DNA of 64,000 nt from Hyalangium versicolor (GCF_020103695.1 NZ_JAHXBF010000011.1:124001-188000), one strand, 5' to 3'. Shown: positions 53,671-63,548, counted from the stretch's first letter. Program-made: numbers and translations. The notes: generated by a model not told the origin, from the letters alone.

Positions 53671-56310
53671 ATGTCTCTGGTATCCCTTCGCTACTTCTGG
53701 AACCAGAAACACCCGACCCTGTCCAATCAGGCGTGGGAGTTCCACTGGCACCCCCATAATCCGCCACAAGAGTTGCGCCTGGCAGTAGAAGCGTTTGACC
53801 GGCGCGCCGGAGGCAAACCCTTCGCGATATGGAGTATCACACCTTCGTCCCTCGTCTGGTTACGCTCGTTCTCGGATTATGCGCCGAGCGAGCAACGCGC
53901 CTACCGAGGACTTGCCGGCGTCGTCGCCCGCCTTGAGTCCGGTGATGAGGCAGACTGGGCAGACCTGCTTCCCAATCTGCTCCGCCAAGACATTCTGCCC
54001 CCCCCTCAGCGCTTCGATCCCGCGAATCCGAACTTGCAGGTTGCTACCACGCTCAAGGTAGAACCTTCAGGGCGCTGGCCCGGCAGTGCACCGGACTTTG
54101 GGCCACACGGAAATACCCCTGACTCGATTCGCCAATGGGCGCAGGCGGTATGCTTCGGAAGCCCTCTTGACACGGAGTCCCCAGCAGACCCTCGTCTGAT
54201 GCTGCACTTCGGAGAGCTCTTTGCGCGGATGCCTCGCACACTGCGCACCTCCCCACGGGGTGGGCTCATCACGACTTCCCTGCCAACAACTGCTCGAGAG
54301 TCACAGAGGCCTGGAAGAGATGCGCTTTGCCATTACCTCGCCCAAAGCTGGGTACTTCAACCCATATTGGCGTCACGCAACCTGTCAGACTATCCTGAGT
54401 TTGTCTGGTTTCTTGCGGACTACATGGCGCGAGCGCTAACGATACCGACCGTTGACTTGATAGAGGAGGTCGAACAAGTCACGAGAGCCTGGAACCGGCC
54501 AGAGTTCCTCACTGCGTACCTGGAGAAGACTCTCGGGCTCAAACTCCAAGCCTCCGGACAACCTTTCTCATTGGCTGAGCGCTACGCCCGCCTGCTCGAC
54601 TGGGGTGACTCGCGACGGCTCTGGACATCCATCGTCCACCTCTGGGGCATCCGAGCCCTCGTCACCGAGAAGGGGCCCGTGGAAGCAGACCCTATCGCAC
54701 GTGTGCTGGCTTGCCGAGTGATCGGGGATCATTTTGCGAGGCTGGATCATCCAGCACGTAGCGATCTGCCCCTCAGATACCTCGCGCGGCTTGGAACCAG
54801 CACATACTTGAGCGCCGCGCGTAAGCATGAGCTCGGTCACTCTCTTTGCAAATACCTACCCGCTGAAGTCCTGAGAACCCCTGCGGCATCCAGCTACCGG
54901 CTGCTCCCCGCAGCGCACCTCCAGCAGCGGCCCATGCTTCACCCGAGGACAGCCATGAGTGCCGAGAAGCAGGACCTCCCCAGCCTGAAGGATGATCGTA
55001 CGCCTGAGGAGCAACTGGCCCAGATGAGCGAGCATCTCGAGCATATGCTGGAAAGGCTAGAAGGGCTCACTGATGCCGCCGACGAATATGCTCGAGGTAT
55101 GAGGCGCCGCATCGAAGTCGATGCGCGAAAGTCGGCGGAGGAGACCACGAGGCAGTTCCTCGACGAGCTGAACCTCCGGATCAGTGATACATTGAATGGG
55201 CTGATCACCGTCCGATTGAAGCCGCAGCTCGAGGCATTCGCGCAATCAGTGGACACCACCGCCAGCCAGCTCAACGACGTGGCGGAGCAGCTCTCGAAGG
55301 CCCTCGGAGCAGCGAACCAGATTGCTCGGCACTCCCAGACGATTCAGGACAATCTCTCTGCCACGGAGCAAGACGTCAAAGCCGAGGGACAACGGGCCAC
55401 GAACAGCCTCAAGCGCGTTGGGGATGATGTGGCAAAGATGGGGGAAGGTTTCGCGAAGGTGATGGGCGACCTCCGTCAGCGTATGGAGATGATACCGCCA
55501 GCCCCTCGCAATGATGGCGACAAAAGGAGGATCGAATGGCAAAGTTCATATGGGCTCGCCGCAGGCGTGCTTGCCCTGGGCATTCTCCTCGTCTCAGCCA
55601 TGGCCTTTCTGATTCTTTGGCCACCACCGCCCCCACCGCCCCCCAAAATGGCGGCTACGTACGAAGAATGTCCGACAAGCACTCGGGGGATGATCACGCT
55701 GCTCTGCGCAATCAAGCATCACCTCAACCAGCAATGCAGGAGCACGGTGCCGCTGGACGACGAGACTGATCTTGGGTCACTCTTGACAAGCCTGAAGAAA
55801 TGCCCGCCAGAAGGAAGCGGCAGAGTCGTCACCCTGCTCGCGGAACGCCGCAAGCTCCTGAACGAACAGACACTCCTGGGCTGGAGGAGCATCAGCATCC
55901 CGGCGGCCTCCTCCCCTACCGCTCTCTTGGACCTCCTTGACGAGCTTGAGCATAAAAGCGAGCCAGCCGAGTCAACCCAGAAGCAACAAGCCACCACGCA
56001 ACACGCTTGCACGGCGCTTTCCCCAGAGCAGTCCGGAAAGATGCTCCATGCTCACCTGCTCCAGGCATGTGCGCATGAATTATGCCAGCCACAAGGCTCG
56101 CTCGACGGTGGAATCGGCTTGCCCGGCAACATGGACTCACTCCTCTCACACTGCTCGCCAAACAGCGAAGGCTCCAAGGAGTTGCTAGAAGCCATCCAGG
56201 ACCTCCAACGGCGCAAGATTCTCCAGAAAAGCACGGTGAAATGCTCAACGCCTGGGTTCTCCAATAGCAGATACACCATTTCGGCGGACTGGGTTCGCTC
56301 CTGCCAATAA
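53671..56310 (+). CDS. Coiled-coil, single-span protein with Cys-rich C-terminal domain; GTPase partner
   Basis: The 879-aa protein has a cytoplasmic N-terminal region (1-420) that starts SLRYFWNQKHPTLSNQAWEF and contains FAIWSITPSSLVWLRSFSDY. This loosely recalls GTPase-associated partner proteins. Residues about 440-610 form a long coiled coil. A membrane span follows at about 625-650 (YGLAAGVLALGILLVSAMAFLILW), then a run of eight prolines, then a 220-residue extracytoplasmic domain. That domain has about ten cysteines (CPTSTRGMITLLCAIK, QACAHELCQP, SHCSPN, VRSCQ), which suits disulfides in the periplasm. It looks like a bridge linking a cytoplasmic switch to the cell wall. No enzyme motif is seen. 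Confidence 0.72.
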   Translation: MSLVSLRYFWNQKHPTLSNQAWEFHWHPHNPPQELRLAVEAFDRRAGGKPFAIWSITPSSLVWLRSFSDYAPSEQRAYRGLAGVVARLESGDEADWADLLPNLLRQDILPPPQRFDPANPNLQVATTLKVEPSGRWPGSAPDFGPHGNTPDSIRQWAQAVCFGSPLDTESPADPRLMLHFGELFARMPRTLRTSPRGGLITTSLPTTARESQRPGRDALCHYLAQSWVLQPILASRNLSDYPEFVWFLADYMARALTIPTVDLIEEVEQVTRAWNRPEFLTAYLEKTLGLKLQASGQPFSLAERYARLLDWGDSRRLWTSIVHLWGIRALVTEKGPVEADPIARVLACRVIGDHFARLDHPARSDLPLRYLARLGTSTYLSAARKHELGHSLCKYLPAEVLRTPAASSYRLLPAAHLQQRPMLHPRTAMSAEKQDLPSLKDDRTPEEQLAQMSEHLEHMLERLEGLTDAADEYARGMRRRIEVDARKSAEETTRQFLDELNLRISDTLNGLITVRLKPQLEAFAQSVDTTASQLNDVAEQLSKALGAANQIARHSQTIQDNLSATEQDVKAEGQRATNSLKRVGDDVAKMGEGFAKVMGDLRQRMEMIPPAPRNDGDKRRIEWQSSYGLAAGVLALGILLVSAMAFLILWPPPPPPPPKMAATYEECPTSTRGMITLLCAIKHHLNQQCRSTVPLDDETDLGSLLTSLKKCPPEGSGRVVTLLAERRKLLNEQTLLGWRSISIPAASSPTALLDLLDELEHKSEPAESTQKQQATTQHACTALSPEQSGKMLHAHLLQACAHELCQPQGSLDGGIGLPGNMDSLLSHCSPNSEGSKELLEAIQDLQRRKILQKSTVKCSTPGFSNSRYTISADWVRSCQ

Positions 56311-56323
56311 GGGCCCGCTGAGC

Positions 56324-59300
56324 ATGCCAACGTCCATCTCACAATTGCTTTGGGTTCTAGGATTCATTCTGCTGGTATGGGGCACCCACTTGCGGTGGCC
56401 GACCAGCACGTCCGTACCCATCTGGCGGATCTGGGGGTTGTTCCTCCTCGTAGCCGTGCTCGGTCTCGGCTCCTGGTGGTCCTTTGGCGTCGGAATCGCG
56501 CAGGAAGGCCGCGACAAGGTAGAACTCATACTCAAGAGCAGCCCGGAAACCGCTGGACAGCAGACGGCCGGACGCGTGCGGATCCTCATGAGCTATGTGC
56601 AGGTTCTCCCCTCCGCGCCCACACCAGGTGGAGGTGCTCCCAGCGCATCTTTTGGGTACTCGCCGACCTCATCCCTACGGCTACCCCAGGAGTATGGGCT
56701 CATTGAGTCCACGCGCAGTGGTGACGTCTTCATCGTGAGTCCCCTGAAGGACGGAAGCCTTCGAGTTACTCATGGCGACCGAGATCCGATGGAAGACCCC
56801 TCCCCTGGCGCAGTTCCATCGGTACAGGGGGGCGGGCAGAAGCAAAGCCGCGTCATCCCAGTGAATGTGTGGACAGATTCAGAGAGCCCCAGCGCATTGG
56901 AGCGAGCACTCAAGGAAGCCTCCAGCCTTGTGATCGCAGATAACCTTTGTCTCGACACTCCCCCTCGCTCCAACAAGCCGCACAATACACGCGACAAGCT
57001 GCTGACATTCGTCTTTGTCTGTGACGAAAGCGAGCCTCGCGTTGCTTTTGAACTCTCACAGGACCGAAGGAGGGTTGGTGACTGGTCGCAACTGCCGATC
57101 AGGGTACGCCCCTACACCCGCCGCGGTAGTGCCTGGAGCCAGCATTATATCGACCTCACGCGTGGGGATCTGCTCCAGGTTGGAAGTTCGCACGACGCTC
57201 TGCCTGGTGTGCGGATCTGGGAAGTTCCCGCCCCACCAGGACAGGCCCGGTTCGTCTTTCCTCCGCCCAATCTGCTCAGTGCATGCACGCAGTGGGTAAA
57301 AAACAACCCCTCGCCCAACAACGGCTTTTTTTTCGGTGATCTCAACCTCGTCGAGGAGGAGCAGTTCACCTCTGAGGGTACGGACTTCGCCTGCGTATTG
57401 CCAGTGACGCCTCCGTTCGCGATGGAACTTCGCTTCTTCGTCCCGGACGTGACCGCCGTCAAACTGCGCGCACTTTGGACTGCGGCCTTCACCCTGGGAC
57501 CCGTACTCCTGCTGATCTTGTTGTTCTGGGTTGCCGTGGACCACCACCCCGCCGTCTTTGTCTGGATTCATGGGGTGGCGATCGCTTCCGTGGCGCTCTC
57601 CGCGATTCTCCAGTGGCGCCTCCTCTGGGCGCATCGCCTCGATATGCTCAAAGCAGGTGCGGCGGCCCAACGGTTGGTGGAGCAAAACCAGCTTCTGGTA
57701 ATTCTTGTAGGCGCCTCCCTCGCGGGCTGCGCGGCGGCTATCGCATCGCGGATCACCGGCAGGCCAGGACTGCCCCTCCTGAGCGGAAGGGACCGGTGGC
57801 GCATGCTCTTGGGCGCGCTCCTGGGCTGGGGGAGCATGGTGTGGCTTGGAACAACACTCTCCCCTCTGGGGCACATGAACCGAGGCGCAGTGTTCCAGAT
57901 GCTCTTAAGCCTGGCACTGCCAACGTTCGTCATCTTCTGGCCCGATCTTCAAGGCCTGCTCGAAAGGAGGAGGCGCCGATCTGCCTACTTCATCATTACC
58001 TTTGCAGTTGCCGGCGCAATGCTTGCGTTCTCCAACCCTGTAGCAAGAAAACTCCTCCTCGCTTGGAGCATGAGTTTCGCGCTCTACTGGGTGTTGCGTC
58101 AGTCAGCCCGGGAAGGAGTCGTCGAGAGCAGCATTGGAGTGCAATGGCTGAACCGACTGTACCTGCTCCGGTGGTTGAAAGACTGGCACCTGGACATCGT
58201 ATTCGTTGCCGGTGGCATGTTCCTCACTCTCTGGATGATCGCCGACAATGGCGTCACAGTCACGTTTGGCGCCGCAGGCCTCACGGCCGCGACCGTGGCG
58301 GTCCTGCATGACCGAATTGGTTGGAAGACAAAGGCTCCGCTGGAAAACAGGGTATTCTATCGCCGCTTCGTCCTATGGGAGTGCGCTCTCGCCGTGCTGG
58401 GCACGATCGGCTTATGCCTATGCTTCCGTAACGCCGAGGGCGGCGCGCCAGGCGCCCCAGGTGTCATCACTCGGACCCTTGTCGTGCTCATACTGGCAGG
58501 CTGCAGCGTGTACTTGGGCATGCTTGTGTGGGCATTGATCAACACGGGCAGCTTCAGATTCACGAGCGCTGTATTGGCTCTTGCGATCTTGGTTCCCCCC
58601 TTTGCCACCGCCATCATCCGATGGGCCCCTGAGATACGCGAGGAGATACTTTCCAGCTCGGTGCGCAGTCCCTATGCACAGCGCCTCAGTACCATCCTCG
58701 ATCCCAGTTACGCCCTGCTCTTCAATGATGAATCTTTTGAATTGAACCTGTCGGCGTTCGATGAGACCGCAAGGGGCAATCTCCCTGAACTGTTAGCGGA
58801 TGGCCAGGGATACTTCGGGGCGGAGATCGCCGATCGTGGAGTCAAGCGCTCCATCGAGAACGACTACTTCGCAGTGATCATCCTCAAGGAGATGGGAGCC
58901 CTGGGAGTCGTGCGCCTCTCACTCTTGGTGCTGGTGATTGCAGGCGGCATCTGGTTGAACGGCGCCGGTTGGAAGCATACGGCGACCCTGGGCGGGCGGT
59001 GGCGGCGCATCGGTGCATTCATCTTCGCGGCAGTAGGTCTGTACCAACCCATCGCATCACTTGGGCTCCTTCCCATGACCGGCATCTCATGGCCTGGATT
59101 TGGGATAGACAGTCCAAGCGACTTCTGGCCCGTAGCCGCACTCATTCTTTTTGGCTACACGTGGATCGACGTCCAACCTGCTGAAGAGGGGCAGAAGGCG
59201 CCCTCTGGCATACAAGATGGGGGGCAAACGGGAGCCGCGGTTTTCACCGTGGCGCTCATGGGCCTCGGGGGCCTCTTCGTTCACTGGCAGGGTGCCCGCT

Positions 59301-62260
59301 TCGCAGCGGAGCGCAAGGCGCCCTTCGACCGACTGGAGAACAATAAGCACAAGTTCCGGCCAGGCTTCGAGCCGCTCCTGAACGTTCTTGAGTTCGTCGA
59401 CAAGATACATTGCGATGCCAGAGTATTCTCCGACATCGATGAGTTGAAGACGCTGCCGCCTCCAAACCTGCCAGTCTCGGATGATCCATTTCTCGTCCGG
59501 TTCAGAGGTGACTTGTTTGCCATGTGGGATGCACAGGCCTCGACCGGTCCCACCGAGCAAGTGAGGGAGTTTCTCACGCAAGCCTCCCGGGAAGCTCCTG
59601 GCACCTCCCTTGACGGGTGCAAGCGGGCCGCCGGAATTTCCACCCGATGGCAGTTCCGTGCAGTCTATGGCGACGACGAGTCGACCTGCGAGGTCAGCTT
59701 CAAGTTCGGCTGGCCTGATTACAAGCTGAAATATACTTACGATCATACCCAGAGGGTCTACAAGCAAGAGTGCTCTATCGACGACAATGAAAACAACCGG
59801 GAGATTGCACGCCGCCTTGGCCCGCTCCCGCGAAACCAGCTGGTAGCGCGCCGTGTACGACTCCTCAGCGCACCCATGGGCGACGCGTCGCGCGATGTAG
59901 GCGAGCTGCTTTCTCGTGATGTCGTCGTACGGCTGCGGCCGGGTGCCAAGCCCTCGCGGCTGGACCTGCAGTCTACACGTCCCGGTATATACTTCGCTGA
60001 GAGCGTTGTCTTGACGGGCAACGTCGAACTCTCCCTGAGAAAGCAAGACGGCGGGTACATTGTACAGGCGATCCAGCTGCCCATTGCACAAGCCCACTCC
60101 GCGCAGAGGGATGATCAGCGCAGCGCCTTTGTGTTCTCACGCCAAGCAGAGGTGCACATGCAGCAAGTCGATTCCGAGGGAGGGCGCTGGAAGTTCGAAT
60201 CGCTCGAGTCCTCGGCAAAGAAGCCGTTCGATCTCACGCACCTCTCGATTCTGATCACCCCGCATGCCAAGGGGCTCAGTTCATGGATGTTTCGTCCGCG
60301 GGGCTCACCCGAGAACCAACTCGACACGCTCCTGGCCGACGACGTCATCACCCAGGGAAAAGAGAGGCGCCGAGCTTATGTTTATGGAGGCCTCGTTCCA
60401 GAACTGGGCTGGTCAGGGTCAGGCTCGGCACACGCATTGGGGCTGGATGGCTGGATACAGACGGCGCTCCTAGAACACAACCGCTCCTTGGACTGGTTGG
60501 TAAAGCCAGAGTCCGACAAAGACAACAGCATCCAAGAGACGAGCCGGTTCATCAATCAGTATTGCGGCCTGCTCGCTCCGCTGCGGCCAGACAAAGCCTC
60601 GCCTGCGGTCTGTACCGCCAACGATGATGATGGAGTCCTGGAGTGCAGGGTGACCATCCAACCGGAACTCGAGATCCGGCTCCGCCACCTGCTCGAGATG
60701 GTCAGCCTGTCTCCCAGCGCATTGCAAGGCGACGCGCACCCAGCGCTCTCAGCCTCATTCGCACTGCTACACGGCGGCACTGGAGCGATTGTTGCTCAAG
60801 GAGAGTTTGTCCCTGGGCGTGAGTCGACTGTTTATGCCCCGCGCACGCCGCCGATTGAGAGCAGGCTGCGTGAATTGCTTGATGACTACGACCCGGTGCA
60901 GAAGACACGCACGCCCAAGGATGATAGCGCCGAGAAGCTGGAATGGTCCCGGCCTATCGCTATTGGCTCGACCCTCAAGCCACTGGTGGCAAGGGCTGCG
61001 GAATTGACAGACCCTGATACGCTGAAGTTGCTGCGAATGTCGGACTTCCCCAGGGACCATCCCACCTGCGGAAGCGACAGCAATAGATTCGCTCCAGTGC
61101 TGGGGTACTGCCCTCCGACCTCTTCCATATGGCCCAGGAATCCAAGCAAGGGTCAAATCCGGCTGCAGGACTTCCTCGCCAGGTCACCCAACTGGTATCA
61201 GGCGGCGCTCGGGCTGATTGGCCCAGCCCTTGGACCACGAGGACAGTTCCGGTTTGGGCCTGATGACCACGAAGGCACATGGAGAAAGGCCAGCGACCTG
61301 GCATCTCTGAGCGTCGGCAGGTACCCGCTCACCGAGTACCTGCGCGTACGCAATGGGGAGAAAGAAGTCATTGGAGGAGGAGGGGCCAAGACAGCTGGCA
61401 CTGTTGATCAAAACGCGCTCCGCGCGACTCCATTCTGGGCCCACCTCGAGAAGCTCCTGGGTCGAGAGCTGTGTATCGGCGAGTCCAAGGAGGGATGCAG
61501 GCGGGAGAGCGTCTGGCGAGACCTGTGCGCCGCCCGAGCGCTGCCAGTTACAAATCCCCGGCCTGGGCTTCGACGTTTCGTCTCGCTTGGGGACTCGCGT
61601 TTCGATTTCAACGGCAGTCCTTCAGGCGACGGACGCCAGCCTGTCAGCGAATACTTCCAGTTCCTGCGTGGCGCAGGAAAGCACGAGGCCGCCAGCATTC
61701 TTCAGTTGGCTGACACCTACAACCGCCTGATTTACGACTCACCCAACCGCGATGGCCGCTACCAACTGGTTGCCTCATGGTTCCCTGCTCCCGCCAGTGG
61801 CAGACCTCTGCCACCTCCATGCTCCAGTGCTTCCTCGGGGGGAACCGTTGCGGATGGATTATGCCAGGTAGTTTTTGGCGAGAATGCCACCGCGGCGAAG
61901 TTGAAGAAGCCGTTCACACAGGACTGGAAGGGACGGATCCTTCTCCACGGAGCCAAGACGGGTACTATCGACTCGCTGGGAGACATTCAGGACGATAAGC
62001 GTATCTGCTACAACTATGATGCAGCGAGGACCTTGCCCAATCGCGACGCGCCGCAGGCCTATCACCTATGCGGTCCTTCAGGGAAGAGGCCTGTCGATGA
62101 CAGCTTGTTTGTGATCGGATTTTCGGTGAGTGGAACCCCTCTCACCCTGGCACTCCGTTTTCAGGGAGTCGGTGGCCATGGTTTCGCTGTCGATGCGGCC
62201 AAACCGTTCATCGAGGTGATCGCTGACTACTTTGCTCCGGAGGCAATCGAAAATCGCTAG
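56324..62260 (+). CDS. Predicted SEDS glycosyltransferase-class B PBP transpeptidase fusion (1978 aa)
   Basis: Two N-terminal membrane segments (about 8-55) precede an extracytoplasmic domain (60-385) and a multi-span region (about 390-960). Its end matches FtsW/RodA: IENDYFAVIILKEMGALGVV corresponds to the HTDFIFAVIGEELG helix with the essential Asp (D847), and LLPMTGISWPGFGIDSPSDFW to the LPxTGxxLPFxSYGGSS loop. After the last span (about 970-985) comes an extracytoplasmic region. It ends in a penicillin-binding transpeptidase: tGAIVAQGEFVPGR, SxxK in IGSTLKPLVA (S1549/K1552), SxN in ARSPNWYQA (S1621/N1623) and KTGT (1878-1881). The order SxxK-SxN-KTG is canonical; the SxN-KTG spacing is long. 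SEDS and bPBP proteins are normally separate partners, so this chain would be a one-piece peptidoglycan synthase. Confidence 0.78.
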   Translation: MPTSISQLLWVLGFILLVWGTHLRWPTSTSVPIWRIWGLFLLVAVLGLGSWWSFGVGIAQEGRDKVELILKSSPETAGQQTAGRVRILMSYVQVLPSAPTPGGGAPSASFGYSPTSSLRLPQEYGLIESTRSGDVFIVSPLKDGSLRVTHGDRDPMEDPSPGAVPSVQGGGQKQSRVIPVNVWTDSESPSALERALKEASSLVIADNLCLDTPPRSNKPHNTRDKLLTFVFVCDESEPRVAFELSQDRRRVGDWSQLPIRVRPYTRRGSAWSQHYIDLTRGDLLQVGSSHDALPGVRIWEVPAPPGQARFVFPPPNLLSACTQWVKNNPSPNNGFFFGDLNLVEEEQFTSEGTDFACVLPVTPPFAMELRFFVPDVTAVKLRALWTAAFTLGPVLLLILLFWVAVDHHPAVFVWIHGVAIASVALSAILQWRLLWAHRLDMLKAGAAAQRLVEQNQLLVILVGASLAGCAAAIASRITGRPGLPLLSGRDRWRMLLGALLGWGSMVWLGTTLSPLGHMNRGAVFQMLLSLALPTFVIFWPDLQGLLERRRRRSAYFIITFAVAGAMLAFSNPVARKLLLAWSMSFALYWVLRQSAREGVVESSIGVQWLNRLYLLRWLKDWHLDIVFVAGGMFLTLWMIADNGVTVTFGAAGLTAATVAVLHDRIGWKTKAPLENRVFYRRFVLWECALAVLGTIGLCLCFRNAEGGAPGAPGVITRTLVVLILAGCSVYLGMLVWALINTGSFRFTSAVLALAILVPPFATAIIRWAPEIREEILSSSVRSPYAQRLSTILDPSYALLFNDESFELNLSAFDETARGNLPELLADGQGYFGAEIADRGVKRSIENDYFAVIILKEMGALGVVRLSLLVLVIAGGIWLNGAGWKHTATLGGRWRRIGAFIFAAVGLYQPIASLGLLPMTGISWPGFGIDSPSDFWPVAALILFGYTWIDVQPAEEGQKAPSGIQDGGQTGAAVFTVALMGLGGLFVHWQGARFAAERKAPFDRLENNKHKFRPGFEPLLNVLEFVDKIHCDARVFSDIDELKTLPPPNLPVSDDPFLVRFRGDLFAMWDAQASTGPTEQVREFLTQASREAPGTSLDGCKRAAGISTRWQFRAVYGDDESTCEVSFKFGWPDYKLKYTYDHTQRVYKQECSIDDNENNREIARRLGPLPRNQLVARRVRLLSAPMGDASRDVGELLSRDVVVRLRPGAKPSRLDLQSTRPGIYFAESVVLTGNVELSLRKQDGGYIVQAIQLPIAQAHSAQRDDQRSAFVFSRQAEVHMQQVDSEGGRWKFESLESSAKKPFDLTHLSILITPHAKGLSSWMFRPRGSPENQLDTLLADDVITQGKERRRAYVYGGLVPELGWSGSGSAHALGLDGWIQTALLEHNRSLDWLVKPESDKDNSIQETSRFINQYCGLLAPLRPDKASPAVCTANDDDGVLECRVTIQPELEIRLRHLLEMVSLSPSALQGDAHPALSASFALLHGGTGAIVAQGEFVPGRESTVYAPRTPPIESRLRELLDDYDPVQKTRTPKDDSAEKLEWSRPIAIGSTLKPLVARAAELTDPDTLKLLRMSDFPRDHPTCGSDSNRFAPVLGYCPPTSSIWPRNPSKGQIRLQDFLARSPNWYQAALGLIGPALGPRGQFRFGPDDHEGTWRKASDLASLSVGRYPLTEYLRVRNGEKEVIGGGGAKTAGTVDQNALRATPFWAHLEKLLGRELCIGESKEGCRRESVWRDLCAARALPVTNPRPGLRRFVSLGDSRFDFNGSPSGDGRQPVSEYFQFLRGAGKHEAASILQLADTYNRLIYDSPNRDGRYQLVASWFPAPASGRPLPPPCSSASSGGTVADGLCQVVFGENATAAKLKKPFTQDWKGRILLHGAKTGTIDSLGDIQDDKRICYNYDAARTLPNRDAPQAYHLCGPSGKRPVDDSLFVIGFSVSGTPLTLALRFQGVGGHGFAVDAAKPFIEVIADYFAPEAIENR

Positions 62261-62317
62261 GTGGACTCATAGAAATTGAAGACCGTGTTCTCAGAAGAAC
62301 GATGATTGGACTTGTCC

Positions 62318-62953
62318 ATGAGCAAGAAATTGCTGCTCGTCAGCTTTCTAGCGGGGTCGTGCATCGTTGTCTTGGCTGTGCTTGAAGGAGTTTCTCTCCA
62401 CTCCCTACATCAAGCGCGCCTCGACGCATACAATGAGCACTCACGGCTCAGCCGGGATCGTATTGGCAGGATACAGGCGCGGACCGCTGTTGCCGCACCG
62501 TCCACTGTGCTCACATCCAAAGGATGCGTCGAGGGAGTGGAGACGTTCGCCGCCGCAGCCGCGCGCATCGATGGGTTGCGCATTCTCCCAAACAATGTTG
62601 TACCGACTCTCAGAGAAATCAGCGAGCACGCCGTGCAAGCTGAGTGGGCTCTCGAGCGGGCTCGGTACACTGCTCCAACCTTACCGAAGCGCATGGGAGC
62701 ACAATCGGTCGTAAAGCCAAGCCCCAATGAATCAACCACCATTCCAGAGACGCGGGACTGCCTCGTCAGCCTTGCGGATGGCAGGAGCGAGATACATCTC
62801 GGTTGCAACCCCCTGCACAAGATTCCCGTTGGTCGAGCTGAGCCCGGACGGGAGAGGCCGATCAAGGCTCCGGAGCGTGTGGTTCCCACTTGCGGAAGCC
62901 ACGGCTTCGCCGAGTTCTACGGCGCCACGGCCCCGATGTCGTCGACCCAGTGA
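62318..62953 (+). CDS. Small membrane-anchored protein, last gene of the SEDS-PBP cluster
   Basis: The 211-aa protein has an N-terminal signal-anchor (LLLVSFLAGSCIVVLAVLEGVSL) and an extracytoplasmic helical region with a few cysteines (KGCVEGVETF, RDCLVSL, LGCNPL, PTCGSHG). It lies 57 bp after the SEDS-PBP gene on the same strand. I do not recognise it. ATG 62318 is used because it places the membrane segment at the very N terminus; TTG 62306 is possible. A role as accessory subunit of the synthase is an inference from position. Confidence 0.6.
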   Translation: MSKKLLLVSFLAGSCIVVLAVLEGVSLHSLHQARLDAYNEHSRLSRDRIGRIQARTAVAAPSTVLTSKGCVEGVETFAAAAARIDGLRILPNNVVPTLREISEHAVQAEWALERARYTAPTLPKRMGAQSVVKPSPNESTTIPETRDCLVSLADGRSEIHLGCNPLHKIPVGRAEPGRERPIKAPERVVPTCGSHGFAEFYGATAPMSSTQ

Positions 62954-63078
62954 ACCTCTACCTCCCCGCGCAGGTGCAGGAGGACATTGTGGGAGAGGCC
63001 CTGCTCGCCGACCTGCCCTCCGCCATCCGAGAGCTGATCGCCAGCCGGCTGGGCCTGAAACCTGGACCAACCCGCTGA
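62950..63078 (+). pseudogene. Possible C-terminal gene remnant at the accessory/core junction
   Basis: An open frame reads VNLYLPAQVQEDIVGEALLA, then DLPSAIRELIASRLGLKPG, with strong GC3 bias like core genes and unlike the 52-63 kb region. It lacks a ribosome-binding site and overlaps the end of the preceding gene by four bases. It may be the 3' end of a core gene cut when the accessory region arrived, or a short real gene of about 42 residues. Confidence 0.35.
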
Positions 63079-63084
63079 TCGCGC

Positions 63085-63513
63085 TCAAGGCACCAGCCGC
63101 AGCAGCCGCTCCACCTGGCTGCGCACCTCGGCCAGCAGCGACGGATCCCTCACCGCGATGAACACCGTGTCATCTCCCGCCACGGTGCCCGCCAGCCCCG
63201 GAATGTCCGGCGCCCGATCCACCATCACCCCCACCACCTGCGCGTAGCCCGGCGCCGTCTTCAGCACGAGCATGTTGGGCGGTGCCTCCAGCACCCTCAC
63301 CCCCTGCGTGGGCCCCGCCGCCCCGGGCTCGACGCGCTGGTAGCGCCCGCGCACCTTCTGGATCGACAGCCGCTTGAGGTGCCTCGACAGCGTGGACTGG
63401 CTCGGCGCATGCCCCTCCGCCGCCAGCAGCCGCTGCAGTACCGCCTGATCGGTGATCTCCTGGGCTCCCAGCAGCCGGAGGATGGCCTCGTCCAGATCCT
63501 GCTCCTCTCCCAT
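63085..63513 (-). CDS. argR: Arginine repressor ArgR
   Basis: The 142-aa protein has an N-terminal winged helix (ITDQAVLQRLLAAEGHAPSQSTLSRHLKRLSIQKVRGRY, part; SQSTLSRHL is the recognition helix) and the C-terminal arginine-binding/hexamer domain (GTVAGDDTVFIAVRD). The start at 63513 is chosen because upstream codons read into the palindromic operator. It faces away from the carbamoyltransferase gene and should repress it and itself. Confidence 0.93.
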   Translation of the reverse strand: MGEEQDLDEAILRLLGAQEITDQAVLQRLLAAEGHAPSQSTLSRHLKRLSIQKVRGRYQRVEPGAAGPTQGVRVLEAPPNMLVLKTAPGYAQVVGVMVDRAPDIPGLAGTVAGDDTVFIAVRDPSLLAEVRSQVERLLRLVP

Positions 63514-63530
63514 GGCTCTACCCTGCCTCA

Positions 63531-63548
63531 TGCATGCATATGCATGCA
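63531..63548. promoter_or_regulatory. Perfect 18-bp palindrome upstream of argR (candidate ARG box)
   Basis: TGCATGCATATGCATGCA is a perfect 18-bp palindrome, the length of an ARG box half-operator. It lies 17 bp before the argR ATG. Its TGCAT...ATGCA core differs from the E. coli TGAAT-type consensus. The same half-sites recur at 63654-63677. Confidence 0.6.
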
